Of a stretch of DNA of 42,431 bases, positions 8,222 through 16,780 are shown piece after piece. This DNA comes from Mangrovicoccus algicola (GTDB lineage: Bacteria; Pseudomonadota; Alphaproteobacteria; Rhodobacterales; Rhodobacteraceae): contig NZ_JACVXA010000046.1 in the NCBI RefSeq assembly GCF_014903745.1, forward strand, positions 1-42,431, in the 5' to 3' direction. The notes beneath the pieces were generated by a model. That model did not search any database, was not told the DNA's origin, and worked only from the letters and a program-made list of their open reading frames with translations. The number at the start of each line of letters is the position of its first letter. Positions within the stretch are counted from its first letter, which is position 1. The position numbers were made by a program, and so were the translations under genes.

Positions 8222-8240
8222 AAGGTTTTATTAACCTTTT
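8222..8240 (+). terminator. Putative terminator after rsmD
   Basis: AAGGTT (8222-8227) and AACCTT (8233-8238) pair around a 5-nt loop and run into TTTT (8237-8240). The stem is short and AT-rich, so termination may be weak. The patch is also AT-rich enough to serve as part of the promoter of the downstream protease. Confidence 0.4.
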
Positions 8241-8308
8241 CCCCGCCAGATCCGCGGGGGAGGGGCGTGCCGCGCCGCCCCGGTCCGGCCTGTCCGAGGA
8301 GCCTGCCG

Positions 8309-9277
8309 ATGCGATATCCAGCCTGCCTGACCGCCGCCTTCCTGGCGATGGGAACCCCCGCCGCCGCCGTGGTCGTCAATGAAGGCTTCGCCGGAACCGG
8401 CGCATCGGGCGCCGTCGCGCTCTCGGCCTGGCTCGGGGCTGCCCCGGATTTCGACGCCGTGGCACGGTTGCGCACCGATGCCGGGGGGACCTGTTCGGGC
8501 GTGCTGATCGCGCCGGACGCGGTGCTGACCGCGCGCCATTGCGCCGACGCCGCCGCCACGGAAACCTGGAGCGCCGGGTTCATGAGCGGCGGCACGACCA
8601 CCGGCTATCGCGTCAGCGCCGCCGCCAGCCTCAGCCCCGCCCCGGATGCCGGCCGGGCCTATTTCGACGGCAGCGACCTGACCGTCTTCACCCTGGACGG
8701 GCCGGTGGCGGGGATCGACCCGCTGCAGGTCTATTCCGGACCCTATCTGATCGAAAGCTTCGCCATGGTGGGCTGGGGGCTCTACGGCACCGGAACGACC
8801 GGTGCGGTCCAGGGGCCGTCGGCGGATCATCGCGGCTTTGCCGTCAACACGCTGGAGGCCTATCTGGCGGATCGCGACGGGGAAGTGTCGCTGCTGCTGG
8901 CGGATTTCGACAATGCGGCGGGGACCGAGAACAGCCTGGTCGATCATGTCGGCGTGCCCAGCGATGCGGCGGCGCTGGATTACGAGGGGCTGATCGCCCC
9001 GGGCGACAGCGGCGGCCCCATGCTGCTGCTGCGCGACGGGCGCTGGGTCGTGGGAGGGATCACCACGGGCATCCTGGGCTATGACGAGGCCGCCGACAGC
9101 GATTACGGCGATGTCGGCGTCTGGACGGCCATCAGCTCGGCCGCGGCGCGCGAGCTGGTCGCAAGCGCGGGGGGCGTGTTCCACGGCGCCATCGTGCCGC
9201 TGCCCGTCCCGGCCGCCCTCCTGGGAAGCGCGCTGGCCGGGCTCGCGCTGCTGCGGCGACGCCGCCGCGCGGGCTAG
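8309..9277 (+). CDS. Secreted trypsin-like serine protease with VPLPA-CTERM anchor
   Basis: A 322-residue exported protein. After an N-terminal signal peptide (cleavage near TPAAA), the chymotrypsin fold shows a complete triad: His in LTARHCAD, Asp in GSDLTVF, and Ser in the GDSGGPM oxyanion-hole motif. The extreme C-terminus is a sorting tag: VPLPVPAA, a hydrophobic helix, then RRRRR. It matches the VPLPA-CTERM type (TIGR03370) that is common in Rhodobacterales and presumed to be processed by an exosortase-like enzyme. The start at 8309 is set by GAGGAG 7 nt upstream; the longer frame runs into rsmD. Its substrate is unknown, and no sorting enzyme is in the window. The stop is 2 nt from the stop of map on the other strand. 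Confidence 0.88.
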   Translation: MRYPACLTAAFLAMGTPAAAVVVNEGFAGTGASGAVALSAWLGAAPDFDAVARLRTDAGGTCSGVLIAPDAVLTARHCADAAATETWSAGFMSGGTTTGYRVSAAASLSPAPDAGRAYFDGSDLTVFTLDGPVAGIDPLQVYSGPYLIESFAMVGWGLYGTGTTGAVQGPSADHRGFAVNTLEAYLADRDGEVSLLLADFDNAAGTENSLVDHVGVPSDAAALDYEGLIAPGDSGGPMLLLRDGRWVVGGITTGILGYDEAADSDYGDVGVWTAISSAAARELVASAGGVFHGAIVPLPVPAALLGSALAGLALLRRRRRAG

Positions 9278-9279
9278 GC

Positions 9280-10092
9280 TCAGCCCGCGCTGGTGTGGAA
9301 CCGGCCTGCGGGCGACAGGGTGAAGATCTCGCAGCCATCGGCGGTGACGCCGATCGAATGCTCGAACTGCGCCGAAAGCGACCGGTCGCGGGTCACGGCA
9401 GTCCAGTCATCGGGCAGGATCTTGGTCTCCGGGCGGCCCAGATTCACCATCGGCTCGATGGTGAAGAACATCCCTTCCTCCAGCACCGGGCCCGATCCGG
9501 GGCGACCGTAATGCAGGACATTGGGCGGGGCGTGGAAGACCCGGCCGAGGCCATGGCCGCAGAAATCCCGCACGACGCTCATGCGGTGGCTTTCCACGAA
9601 GCTCTGGATCGCGTGCCCGATATCGCCGAAGGTCGCGCCGGGGCGGACCGCCTCGATCCCCTTCATCAGGGAATCATGCGTGACCTGGATGAGCCGCTCG
9701 GCCTTGCGGGGCAGCTTGCCGGCGACATACATCCGGCTGGTATCGCCGAACCAGCCATCGACGATCACGGTGACGTCGATATTGAGGATGTCGCCATCCT
9801 TCAGGACCTTCGGCCCCGGGATCCCGTGACAGACCACGTGATTGACCGAGATGCAGCTGGCATGCTGATAGCCCTTGTAGCCGATCGTCGCCGACACGCC
9901 TTCGGAGCGGTCGATATGGTCGGTGATCGCCTGGTCGATATCGGCGGTGGTGGCGCCGGGGACGATCAGGGGCGCGACCTCGTCGAGGATTTCCGCGGCC
10001 AGACGGCCCGCGCGGTGCATCCCGGCGAAATCTGCAGCTTCGTGTATTCTGATGCCTTCGCGGGTCAGACGCCCGCGGCCCTGTCCTTCCAA
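9280..10092 (-). CDS. Methionine aminopeptidase type I
   Basis: A 270-residue enzyme that removes the initiator methionine from nascent proteins. The five metal ligands of the pita-bread fold are visible: two Asp in NIDVTVIVDGWFGDTSRM, His in GHGLGRVFH, Glu in FTIEPMV, and the last Glu in QFEHSIGVT. The substrate-side His is in YQHASCISVN. The start is a TTG at 10092: AAGGAG lies 8 nt upstream of it, and the nearest in-frame ATG (Met25) would remove conserved N-terminal sequence. It is separated by 94 nt from the TIGR02186 gene upstream and probably has its own promoter there. Confidence 0.96.
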   Translation of the reverse strand: MEGQGRGRLTREGIRIHEAADFAGMHRAGRLAAEILDEVAPLIVPGATTADIDQAITDHIDRSEGVSATIGYKGYQHASCISVNHVVCHGIPGPKVLKDGDILNIDVTVIVDGWFGDTSRMYVAGKLPRKAERLIQVTHDSLMKGIEAVRPGATFGDIGHAIQSFVESHRMSVVRDFCGHGLGRVFHAPPNVLHYGRPGSGPVLEEGMFFTIEPMVNLGRPETKILPDDWTAVTRDRSLSAQFEHSIGVTADGCEIFTLSPAGRFHTSAG

Positions 10093-10100
10093 GAACCCAG

Positions 10101-10106
10101 CTCCTT
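10101..10106 (-). promoter_or_regulatory. Shine-Dalgarno deciding the TTG start of map
   Basis: AAGGAG (minus strand) stands 8 nt upstream of the TTG at 10092. No ATG or GTG lies at a suitable distance. Confidence 0.65.
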
Positions 10107-10186
10107 CTGTCTCGGGACACAGTGATAGAGCAAAGCGGGCACGGGGGCCAGAGGACGAATCATCACGCTTTCGCGCCGCGGGCGCC

Positions 10187-10948
10187 TCAGCGGCGCAGTG
10201 CGGCGAAAGCGGCCGAGGCGGCCCAGCCCGCCGCGATGGCGATGATCAGCGACAGCGCGCCGTAGACCAGCGGCTGTTCATGGGCCAGCGAGAAGGTCCA
10301 GCGTTCCAGCCCGACCTTGTGCACGTAGATGACCGTCTCGTAGCTATCGACCACCTGCCCCCCGCGCGTCAGGAAGATGCGGGTCTTGTAATTGCCGACC
10401 GTCAGGTTGGCCGGCATGCGGATCGAGGTCCGGAACAGCGTTTCCTGGTCCAGCGCCACGGCGCCTTCGCGCACGAGATAGCTGCCTTCGCCCTGGCGCA
10501 GCCGCTTCAGCGCGGCGAGGTAGGAGGGGGCGTCCTGCGCTTCCTCGGCGGCGCCGATCGTCCGCACCGCGCGGTCCAGCGAGACGCGGTGGCGCAGATC
10601 CTCGGTCTGGCTCAGCGCGACGGAGAGCGGCCGCGTGGTGGCCACGGCATAGAAACTGGGCGCGACATCGATCTCCACGGCGCCGCTGTTGATCCAGATG
10701 CCGAAGCGGCGCGCCTTCTTGCGCACGGTCACCGTCTCGGTGGGGCCCTGAACGGCGATCACCACGTCCAGCGGCAGGTCCGTGGGCGGCGGGGCCTCGC
10801 GCTTGACGGCGCCGAAGATCAGGATGCTGGATCCGTCGAAGGTCGCGGTGATCGCCACCTCGTCCTGGCTGAGGCCCAGCACCACCTCCTCGGCCTGGGC
10901 GGTCCAGGGCAGGATCAGCAGCAGGAGAAGGGCGGCAAGCCGTCTCAA
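10187..10948 (-). CDS. TIGR02186-family membrane protein
   Basis: A 253-residue protein with an N-terminal signal peptide (cleavage near AQAEE), a beta-rich periplasmic domain (about 22-220) and one C-terminal transmembrane helix (about 226-248) ending in Arg-Arg. It belongs to the uncharacterised TIGR02186 family, which in alphaproteobacteria is almost always coupled to a TauE/SafE exporter, as here. It may be a periplasmic partner of that exporter. Translation appears to start at TTG, which overlaps the exporter stop codon in the tetranucleotide TTGA, with GAGAGGG about 9 nt upstream. Confidence 0.85.
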   Translation of the reverse strand: MRRLAALLLLLILPWTAQAEEVVLGLSQDEVAITATFDGSSILIFGAVKREAPPPTDLPLDVVIAVQGPTETVTVRKKARRFGIWINSGAVEIDVAPSFYAVATTRPLSVALSQTEDLRHRVSLDRAVRTIGAAEEAQDAPSYLAALKRLRQGEGSYLVREGAVALDQETLFRTSIRMPANLTVGNYKTRIFLTRGGQVVDSYETVIYVHKVGLERWTFSLAHEQPLVYGALSLIIAIAAGWAASAAFAALRR

Positions 10949-11865
10949 TGCGCGACCCTCTCGGCGATGGAATAAAGTTCCGCCGGGGTCAGCAGGAGGT
11001 CCAGCGCGATCTTGGCGCAGACCACCAGGACCATGCCCGCCAGAAGGATGCGCAGCTGCTCGGCCTTCAGCCGCACGGCGATGACCGATCCGATCTGCGC
11101 GCCGATCACCCCGCCGATCAGCAGGAGCACCGCCAGCACCGCATCCACGGTATAGTTTGTGGTGGCATGCATGATCGTGGTGAAGGCGGCGACGAAGATG
11201 ATCTGGAACAGCGAGGTGCCGACCACGACCTTGGTGGGCATGTGCAGCAGGTAGATCATCGCGGGGACCATGATGAAGCCGCCGCCCACCCCCATCACCG
11301 CCGACAGCACGCCGACGAAGGCCCCCACCAGCACGACCGGGATCGCCGAGATATAGAGGCCCGAGGTGCGGAATTTCATCTTCAGCGGCCAGGTATGGAC
11401 CCAGCCCTTCTGGGACCGCTTGCGCGGCACGTAATCCTTGCGGCGCGACCGGCGGATGGCATTGAGGCTCTCGATGAACATCAGCAGACCGATGACGCCC
11501 AGAAACAGCACGTAGCAGAGCTGCACCATCAGATCGACCTGGCCCATCTCGGTCAGGATCTCGAAGATCTTCACCCCGATCGCCGCGCCGACCATGCCCC
11601 CTGCCAGCAGCACGGTGCCCATTTTCAGATCGACGGTCTTGCGCTTGAAATGCGCCAGCACGCCGGAAAAGGACGAGGCGACGATCTGGTTGGCCTGGGT
11701 GCCCACGGCGACGGCCGGGGGGATGCCGATGAAGAACAGAAGCGGCGTCAGCAGGAAGCCCCCGCCGACGCCGAACATGCCCGACAGGATGCCGACGATC
11801 CCGCCCAGCCCCAGAAGGAGGAAGGCGTTCACCGAGACTTCCGCGATCGGAAGGTAGATCGTCAT
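10945..11865 (-). CDS. TauE/SafE-family sulfite/anion exporter
   Basis: A 306-residue polytopic inner-membrane protein with about eight hydrophobic helices in two homologous halves. Each half begins with the family's glycine-rich signature (GGIVGILSGMFGVGGGFLL and GVLSAVMGVGGGFIM). Members export sulfite, sulfoacetate or related organosulfur anions. The substrate here cannot be read from sequence. GGGGAGG just before the ATG at 11865 gives a good ribosome binding site in the 19-nt gap after the BMP transporter permease, so it is probably cotranscribed with that operon. A charged cytoplasmic loop (RRSRRKDYVPRKRSQKG) lies between the halves. Confidence 0.92.
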   Translation of the reverse strand: MTIYLPIAEVSVNAFLLLGLGGIVGILSGMFGVGGGFLLTPLLFFIGIPPAVAVGTQANQIVASSFSGVLAHFKRKTVDLKMGTVLLAGGMVGAAIGVKIFEILTEMGQVDLMVQLCYVLFLGVIGLLMFIESLNAIRRSRRKDYVPRKRSQKGWVHTWPLKMKFRTSGLYISAIPVVLVGAFVGVLSAVMGVGGGFIMVPAMIYLLHMPTKVVVGTSLFQIIFVAAFTTIMHATTNYTVDAVLAVLLLIGGVIGAQIGSVIAVRLKAEQLRILLAGMVLVVCAKIALDLLLTPAELYSIAERVAH

Positions 11866-11884
11866 GCGAGGCCTCCCCGGGGCG

Positions 11885-12850
11885 TCAGCGTTCCTTCACA
11901 TAGGGCGTGCCGCCCGCGCGCGGCGGGATGGCCTTGCCGACGAACCCCGCCAGGATCACCACGGTCAGGATGTAGGGCAGGGCCTGCATGAACTGCACCG
12001 GCAGGGCGATGCCCGCGATCTCGATCGACTGGAACCGGTTGCCGAGCGCGTCGAGCAGGCCGAACAGAAGGCAGGCGCCGAGCGCCGACCAGGGCCGCCA
12101 CTTGGCGAAGATCAGCGCCGCCAGCGCGATGAAGCCGCGCCCCGCGCTCATGTCCTTGACGAAGCCCGCCGCCAGCCCGGTGGACAGGTAGGACCCGGCA
12201 AAGCCGCACAGAAGCCCGCAGATCATCACTGCGGCATAGCGCAGCCCGGTGACCGACACGCCCGCCGTATCGACCGCGCCCGGGTTCTCGCCCACCGCGC
12301 GCAGCCGCAGCCCGAAGCGGGTGCGGAACAGCACGTACCAGGTGGCCGGAACCGCGAGGAAGCCGAGATAGACCAGGATCGTATGTCCCGAGAGCAGGTC
12401 GCCATAGACGGGGCCCAGGACCGGCACGCCCGACAGGGCCTCGGCGAAGGGCAGGGTGATCGGCTGGAACCGGGCGCCGCCCTCCAGCTGCGGGGTGCGC
12501 CCGCCCTGGGCGAACCAGTCCTGCGCGATCAGCACGGTCAGGCCGGTGGCGAGGAAGTTGATCGCCACGCCGGAAATCAGCTGGTTGCCGCGGAAGGTGA
12601 TCGAGGCCAGCCCGTGGATCGCCGAAAGCACCATCGAGGCCGCGCAGCCCGCCATCAGCCCCAGCCAGACATTGCCGGTCAGCGCCGCGGCGGCGGCCGA
12701 GAAGAAGGCCGCGATCAGCATCTTGCCTTCCAGCCCGATATCGAAGACCCCGGCGCGTTCCGAGAAGAGCCCGGCCAGGCAGGCGAAGAGCAGCGGCGTC
12801 GCCAGGCGCAGCGTGGAATCGAGGATCAGCAGGACGGTGTTCAGATCCAT
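11885..12850 (-). CDS. ABC transporter permease, BMP/nucleoside type (second permease)
   Basis: A 321-residue inner-membrane permease of the BPD_transp_2 (RbsC/LivH-like) family, with about eight to nine transmembrane helices. It contains the conserved GLEGKMLIAAFFSA and GENPGAVDTAGVSV coupling segments that touch the ATPase. In purine-nucleoside uptake systems of the NupABC type there are two unequal permeases; this is the shorter one. Its start overlaps the stop of the preceding permease by one base (TGATG), so they are translationally coupled. Confidence 0.93.
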   Translation of the reverse strand: MDLNTVLLILDSTLRLATPLLFACLAGLFSERAGVFDIGLEGKMLIAAFFSAAAAALTGNVWLGLMAGCAASMVLSAIHGLASITFRGNQLISGVAINFLATGLTVLIAQDWFAQGGRTPQLEGGARFQPITLPFAEALSGVPVLGPVYGDLLSGHTILVYLGFLAVPATWYVLFRTRFGLRLRAVGENPGAVDTAGVSVTGLRYAAVMICGLLCGFAGSYLSTGLAAGFVKDMSAGRGFIALAALIFAKWRPWSALGACLLFGLLDALGNRFQSIEIAGIALPVQFMQALPYILTVVILAGFVGKAIPPRAGGTPYVKER

Positions 12851-13944
12851 CAGGCGGCTCCCTTGCGGAGGCTGGCGAAGACCCGCTCCAGCGGCGTGCG
12901 GACCATCCCGTCCAGCGCCCCGGTGAACAGAATCACCAGCGCCTGGATGACCAGGATCATCTCGCGGCTGATCGCCGGGATCTCGAATTCAAGCTCGATC
13001 CCGCCCTGGTAGAGCGCGCCGAACAGGATCGCGGCCAGCAGCACGCCGACCGGGTGGTTGCGCCCCATCAGCGCCACGGCGATGCCGACGAAGCCCGCGC
13101 CCTGCACCGCGTCGAGCGTCAGGCGTTCGGCCTCGCCCATCACCGCGTTGATCCCCATCAGCCCCGCCAGCGCGCCCGAGATCAGCATCGTGACCATGAT
13201 GATCCTCACCGGGCTGATCCCGGCATAGACGGCCGCCGGTTCGGATTTGCCGAAGGCGCGAATCTCGTATCCCAGCCGGGTGCGCCAGATCAGTATCCAG
13301 ACCCCCCAGCAGGCCGCCAGCGCCACCAGGAAGGCGACGTTCAGCGGCGCGAAGCGGTTGAACGGGATGCCGAAGAGCCCCAGCACGTCATAGGCGGTCG
13401 GCAGGTGCGACCCCTCGGGGAAGCCCGCGCTTTCCGGCGCCATGCCCGGCGCCTTGAGGATGTTGACCAGCAGGTAGACCATCAGCGCCGAGGCGATGAA
13501 GTTGAACATGATCGTGGTGATGACGATATGGCTGCCGCGCCGGGCGTTCAGCCAGGCCGGGATCGCCGCCCAGGCCGCCCCGAAGACGGCGCCGCCGATG
13601 ATGGCGGCCGGCAGGGCCATCCACCAGAAGGGCCAGTCGACCGCCAGGCAGACCAGCGCCACGCCCAGCCCCCCCAGCGCCGCCTGTCCCTCGCCGCCGA
13701 TATTGAACAGCGAGGCGTGGTAGGCGACCGCGACGGCCAGGCCGGTGAAGATGAAATTGGTGGCGAAGAACAGCGTATAGCCCCAGCCGCGGGTCGATCC
13801 CATGGCGCCGTTGACCATGACCTTCAGCGCCTGCAGGGGGTTTTCCCCGATATAGAGGATGACGAGGCCGGAGACGAGGAAGGCCAGCGCCAGGTTGATC
13901 AGCGGGAGCAGGACCACGTCGGCCCATGCGGGAAGCTTCTGCAT
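12850..13944 (-). CDS. ABC transporter permease, BMP/nucleoside type (first permease)
   Basis: A 364-residue permease of the same superfamily as its downstream partner, slightly longer because of an N-terminal helix. It shows the family marker NIGGEGQAALGGLG and the coupling-helix region FGKSEPAAVYAGISP. Together the two permeases should form the heterodimeric channel of a BMP-dependent importer. The ATG overlaps the last base of the ATPase stop codon (TGATG), so ATPase and permease are translated as a coupled set. Confidence 0.93.
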   Translation of the reverse strand: MQKLPAWADVVLLPLINLALAFLVSGLVILYIGENPLQALKVMVNGAMGSTRGWGYTLFFATNFIFTGLAVAVAYHASLFNIGGEGQAALGGLGVALVCLAVDWPFWWMALPAAIIGGAVFGAAWAAIPAWLNARRGSHIVITTIMFNFIASALMVYLLVNILKAPGMAPESAGFPEGSHLPTAYDVLGLFGIPFNRFAPLNVAFLVALAACWGVWILIWRTRLGYEIRAFGKSEPAAVYAGISPVRIIMVTMLISGALAGLMGINAVMGEAERLTLDAVQGAGFVGIAVALMGRNHPVGVLLAAILFGALYQGGIELEFEIPAISREMILVIQALVILFTGALDGMVRTPLERVFASLRKGAA

Positions 13945-15476
13945 CAGGCGGCGCGTCCTTCCATCCCGGCCATCATCAGGCCCAGTTCGGTCTCGTCGGT
14001 CTGTCCCGGCAGGCGCTCGCCCATGATGCGCCCGTCGAACATCACCGCGATGCGGTCCGACAGGGACAGGATCTCGTCCAGCTCGACCGAGACCAGCAGG
14101 ATCGCCTTGCCCGCGTCGCGCAGCTCGACGATGCGCTGATGGATGAACTCGATCGCGCCGATATCCACGCCGCGGGTCGGCTGGCCGATCAGCAGCAGGT
14201 CGGGATCGGCCTCGATCTCGCGGGCCAGCACGATCTTCTGCTGGTTGCCGCCCGAGAAGTTCTTGGCCGCCAGGTTCGGGTCATGCGGACGCACGTCGAA
14301 CCGGGCCATCTTGGCATCCGTGTCCTCGCGCAGCGCGCGGTTGTCCATCATCAGCCCCTGGCAGTATTTCGGCAGGTCCTGGTAGCCGAAGCCGGTATTT
14401 TCCCAGGCCTTGAAATCCAGGATCAGCCCCAGCCGGTGACGGTCCTCGGGCACATGGGTGATGCCCGCGCGGCGCCGCGCGCGCGCATCCGATCCCGGGC
14501 CCGAGAGGCTCAGCGCCGCATCGTTCAGCGTGACCGCGCCGGTGGCGGCGCGGATGCCGCCCAGCACGTCCAGCAGGTCCGACTGGCCGTTCCCCGCGAC
14601 GCCCGCGATCCCCAGGATCTCGCCCGCGCGCACCGTCAGGTCGATGCCGCGCAGCCGCTCCACCCCCTGGCCGTCGGTGACGCGCAGGTCCTTGACCTCC
14701 AGCACCGTCTTGCCGGGCCGGGCCGGGGCCTTGTCGACGCGCAGAAGGACCTTGCGGCCGACCATGCGCTCGGCCAGGTCCTGCGGGCTGGTCTCGGCGG
14801 TCTTCACGGTGTCGGTCATCTCGCCGCGGCGCATGACGCTGACCGTGTCGGTGATCTCCATGATCTCGCGCAGCTTGTGGGTGATCAGGATGATCGTCTT
14901 TCCCTCGGCCTTCAGTCCCCGCAGGATGCGGAACAGGTGGTCCGCCTCGGCGGGGGTCAGAACGCCCGTGGGTTCGTCGAGGATCAGGATGTTCGCCTCG
15001 CGGTAGAGCGCCTTGAGGATCTCCACCCGCTGCTGGTGGCCGACGCTGAGATCCTCGATCTTGGCATCCGGGTCCACGTTCATCTCGTAATCGCGCGCCA
15101 GATCCGTCAGGTGCTTGCGCGCCCGCGCCAGGGTCGGGCGCAGGAAGGACCCGTCCTCGGCGCCCAGCACGACGTTTTCCAGCACGGAGAAGTTCTCCAC
15201 CAGCTTGAAATGCTGGAACACCATGCCGATGCCGGCCTTGATCGCCGCCTGGCTGTCGGGGATCTGGGTTTCGCGGCCGCCGATCAGGATCTCGCCGCTA
15301 TCGGCCTTGTAGAACCCGTAGAGGATCGACATCAGCGTTGATTTCCCGGCGCCGTTCTCGCCGATGATGCCGTGGATCGTGCCCGGCATGACCTTCAGGG
15401 ATATGTCCTTGTTGGCCTGGACCGGGCCGAAGGACTTGCAGATGCGGCGCAGCTCGATCGCGGGGGGCGGGGTCAT
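13944..15476 (-). CDS. ABC transporter ATPase, tandem-domain BMP type
   Basis: A 510-residue protein with two nucleotide-binding domains, as in RbsA or YufO/NupA-like ATPases. The N-terminal half has an intact Walker A (GENGAGKST), the signature LSVGHQQRVE and Walker B (LILDEPTG). In the C-terminal half the Walker A is degenerate (GVAGNGQSDLL, Gln for Lys), while the signature FSGGNQQKIVLARE is good. This asymmetry is normal in the family, where one site is catalytic. It powers import of a ligand, probably a purine nucleoside, delivered by the BMP protein encoded upstream. Confidence 0.94.
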   Translation of the reverse strand: MTPPPAIELRRICKSFGPVQANKDISLKVMPGTIHGIIGENGAGKSTLMSILYGFYKADSGEILIGGRETQIPDSQAAIKAGIGMVFQHFKLVENFSVLENVVLGAEDGSFLRPTLARARKHLTDLARDYEMNVDPDAKIEDLSVGHQQRVEILKALYREANILILDEPTGVLTPAEADHLFRILRGLKAEGKTIILITHKLREIMEITDTVSVMRRGEMTDTVKTAETSPQDLAERMVGRKVLLRVDKAPARPGKTVLEVKDLRVTDGQGVERLRGIDLTVRAGEILGIAGVAGNGQSDLLDVLGGIRAATGAVTLNDAALSLSGPGSDARARRRAGITHVPEDRHRLGLILDFKAWENTGFGYQDLPKYCQGLMMDNRALREDTDAKMARFDVRPHDPNLAAKNFSGGNQQKIVLAREIEADPDLLLIGQPTRGVDIGAIEFIHQRIVELRDAGKAILLVSVELDEILSLSDRIAVMFDGRIMGERLPGQTDETELGLMMAGMEGRAA

Positions 15477-15580
15477 GCGCGCGTCGCCCCCGCCCGCCGG
15501 GCGGCAGGCGCAGCCGTGGCTGCGGGAAGGGGCGGCAGGAAGGGAAGGGCAGCCATTCTGGGTCTCGCTCGGGTCGTGTG

Positions 15581-15611
15581 GCCCGGCGCGCGGTCTGGGC
15601 GCGCGCCGGGC
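15581..15611. terminator. Intercistronic hairpin between BMP protein and ATPase genes
   Basis: A perfect 11-bp GC stem (gcccggcgcgc at 15581-15591, gcgcgccgggc at 15601-15611) has a 9-nt loop. It sits 20 nt after the stop of the binding-protein gene and has no T-tract. Such structures often cause partial termination or protect the upstream mRNA, so that the binding protein is made in excess over the membrane parts. Confidence 0.6.
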
Positions 15612-15630
15612 GGGATCTGCTGGGCCGGGA

Positions 15631-16626
15631 TCAGAGCGCCGGGCAGGCGCCGTCGGTGGAATAGTCGTGCACCTCGATCTCGCCCTCGATGATCTTCTGC
15701 TTGGTCGCCTCGACCGTGGCCTTCATCTCCGCCGAGATCAGCTCCTCGTTATACTCGTCCAGCGCCCAGTCGACGCCCTGGTTGGCCAGGCCCATCACCT
15801 GGATGCCGGGGGTGAAGCTGTCGGTCTCGCCTTCCTCGAAGATCTGGAAGACGGCATTGTCGACGCGTTTCAGCATCGAGGTCAGCACCGAGCCGGGATG
15901 CAGGTAGTTCTGGTTGCTGTCGACGCCGATCGAATAGACGCCCTCGTCGGCAGCCGCCTGCAGCACGCCGACGCCCGATCCGCCGGCCGCCGAATAGATC
16001 ACGTCCGATCCCTGGGCGATCTGCGCGCGGGTCAGTTCGGCACCCTTGACCGGGTCGTTCCAGGCGGCGGGGGTGGTGCCGATCATGTTGACGATCACCT
16101 GCGCCTCGGGATTGACCGCCTTGACGCCCTGGGCATAGCCGCAGGCGAATTTCGAGATCAGGGGCACGTCCATGCCGCCGACGAAGCTGACCGTGCCGGT
16201 CTTGCTGGCCATCGCCGCCAGCACGCCGACGAGGAAGCTGCCCTGGTGTTCCTCGAAGACCACGGATTTCACGTTCGGCTGGTCGACCACGCCGTCGATG
16301 ATGGCGAAATTCACCTCCGGGTAGTCGGGGGCGATCTTGTCGAGGGTGGAGATGTTCATGAAGCCGATGGTGATGACCGGGTTGGCGCCGCTCTCGGCCA
16401 TGCGCCGCATCGACTGTTCGCGCTGCGCCTCGGACTGAAGCTCGGTCTCCTTGTAGGCGCCGCCCTTCTCGGAAATGTAGCGCTGCGCGCCGGTATAGGC
16501 GCTTTCGTTGAAGGACTTGTCGAATTTCCCGCCCAGGTCGATGATCAGGCCCGGCTCCGCCAGGGCGGCGCCCGCGGTCACGGCCAGGGCGGCCGCAGCG
16601 CCGAGCAGAGTGTTCATCATGGTCAT
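15631..16626 (-). CDS. BMP-family substrate-binding protein of ABC transporter
   Basis: A 331-residue periplasmic protein with a cleavable signal peptide (about 1-23, ending GAALAEP). The family signature is clear: LIIDLGGKFDKSFNESAYTGAQRY near the mature N-terminus and DVIYSAAGGSGVGVLQAA in the middle. PnrA/BmpA proteins bind purine nucleosides, so this is the likely ligand class. The residue-level specificity cannot be proved here. There is no lipobox cysteine, unlike many Gram-positive homologues. The start at 16626 follows GAGGGG at 7 nt; two further ATGs lie within the next three codons. It is the first gene of the transporter operon. Confidence 0.93.
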   Translation of the reverse strand: MTMMNTLLGAAAALAVTAGAALAEPGLIIDLGGKFDKSFNESAYTGAQRYISEKGGAYKETELQSEAQREQSMRRMAESGANPVITIGFMNISTLDKIAPDYPEVNFAIIDGVVDQPNVKSVVFEEHQGSFLVGVLAAMASKTGTVSFVGGMDVPLISKFACGYAQGVKAVNPEAQVIVNMIGTTPAAWNDPVKGAELTRAQIAQGSDVIYSAAGGSGVGVLQAAADEGVYSIGVDSNQNYLHPGSVLTSMLKRVDNAVFQIFEEGETDSFTPGIQVMGLANQGVDWALDEYNEELISAEMKATVEATKQKIIEGEIEVHDYSTDGACPAL

Positions 16627-16696
16627 TGGTCTTCCCCTCGTTGGACAGGTGCCGCGCGATCCGCTTGCGCCGCGGGCCTTTGCACCCGGTTCGAGC

Positions 16697-16727
16697 CGAT
16701 AGAGCCGCAGCCCCGGCGCAGGGTCAA
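16697..16727 (-). promoter_or_regulatory. Candidate promoter of the BMP transporter operon
   Basis: On the minus strand TTGACC (16722-16727) is a good -35 element. About 18 nt further lies a TCTATC/CTATCG-like -10, some 70 nt before the binding-protein start. The -10 match is modest. Confidence 0.3.
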
Positions 16728-16780
16728 CCGTTTTCGCGGCGATGCGGCAGGCTGGCGGGGCGCGCAAATGGGCATCTGCC

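Noticed and set aside
16681-16700. A ggttcgagcc motif resembling a tRNA T-loop
   Set aside because: The flanking bases do not form an acceptor or T stem of proper length, and no anticodon arm can be drawn. It lies in the BMP leader region.
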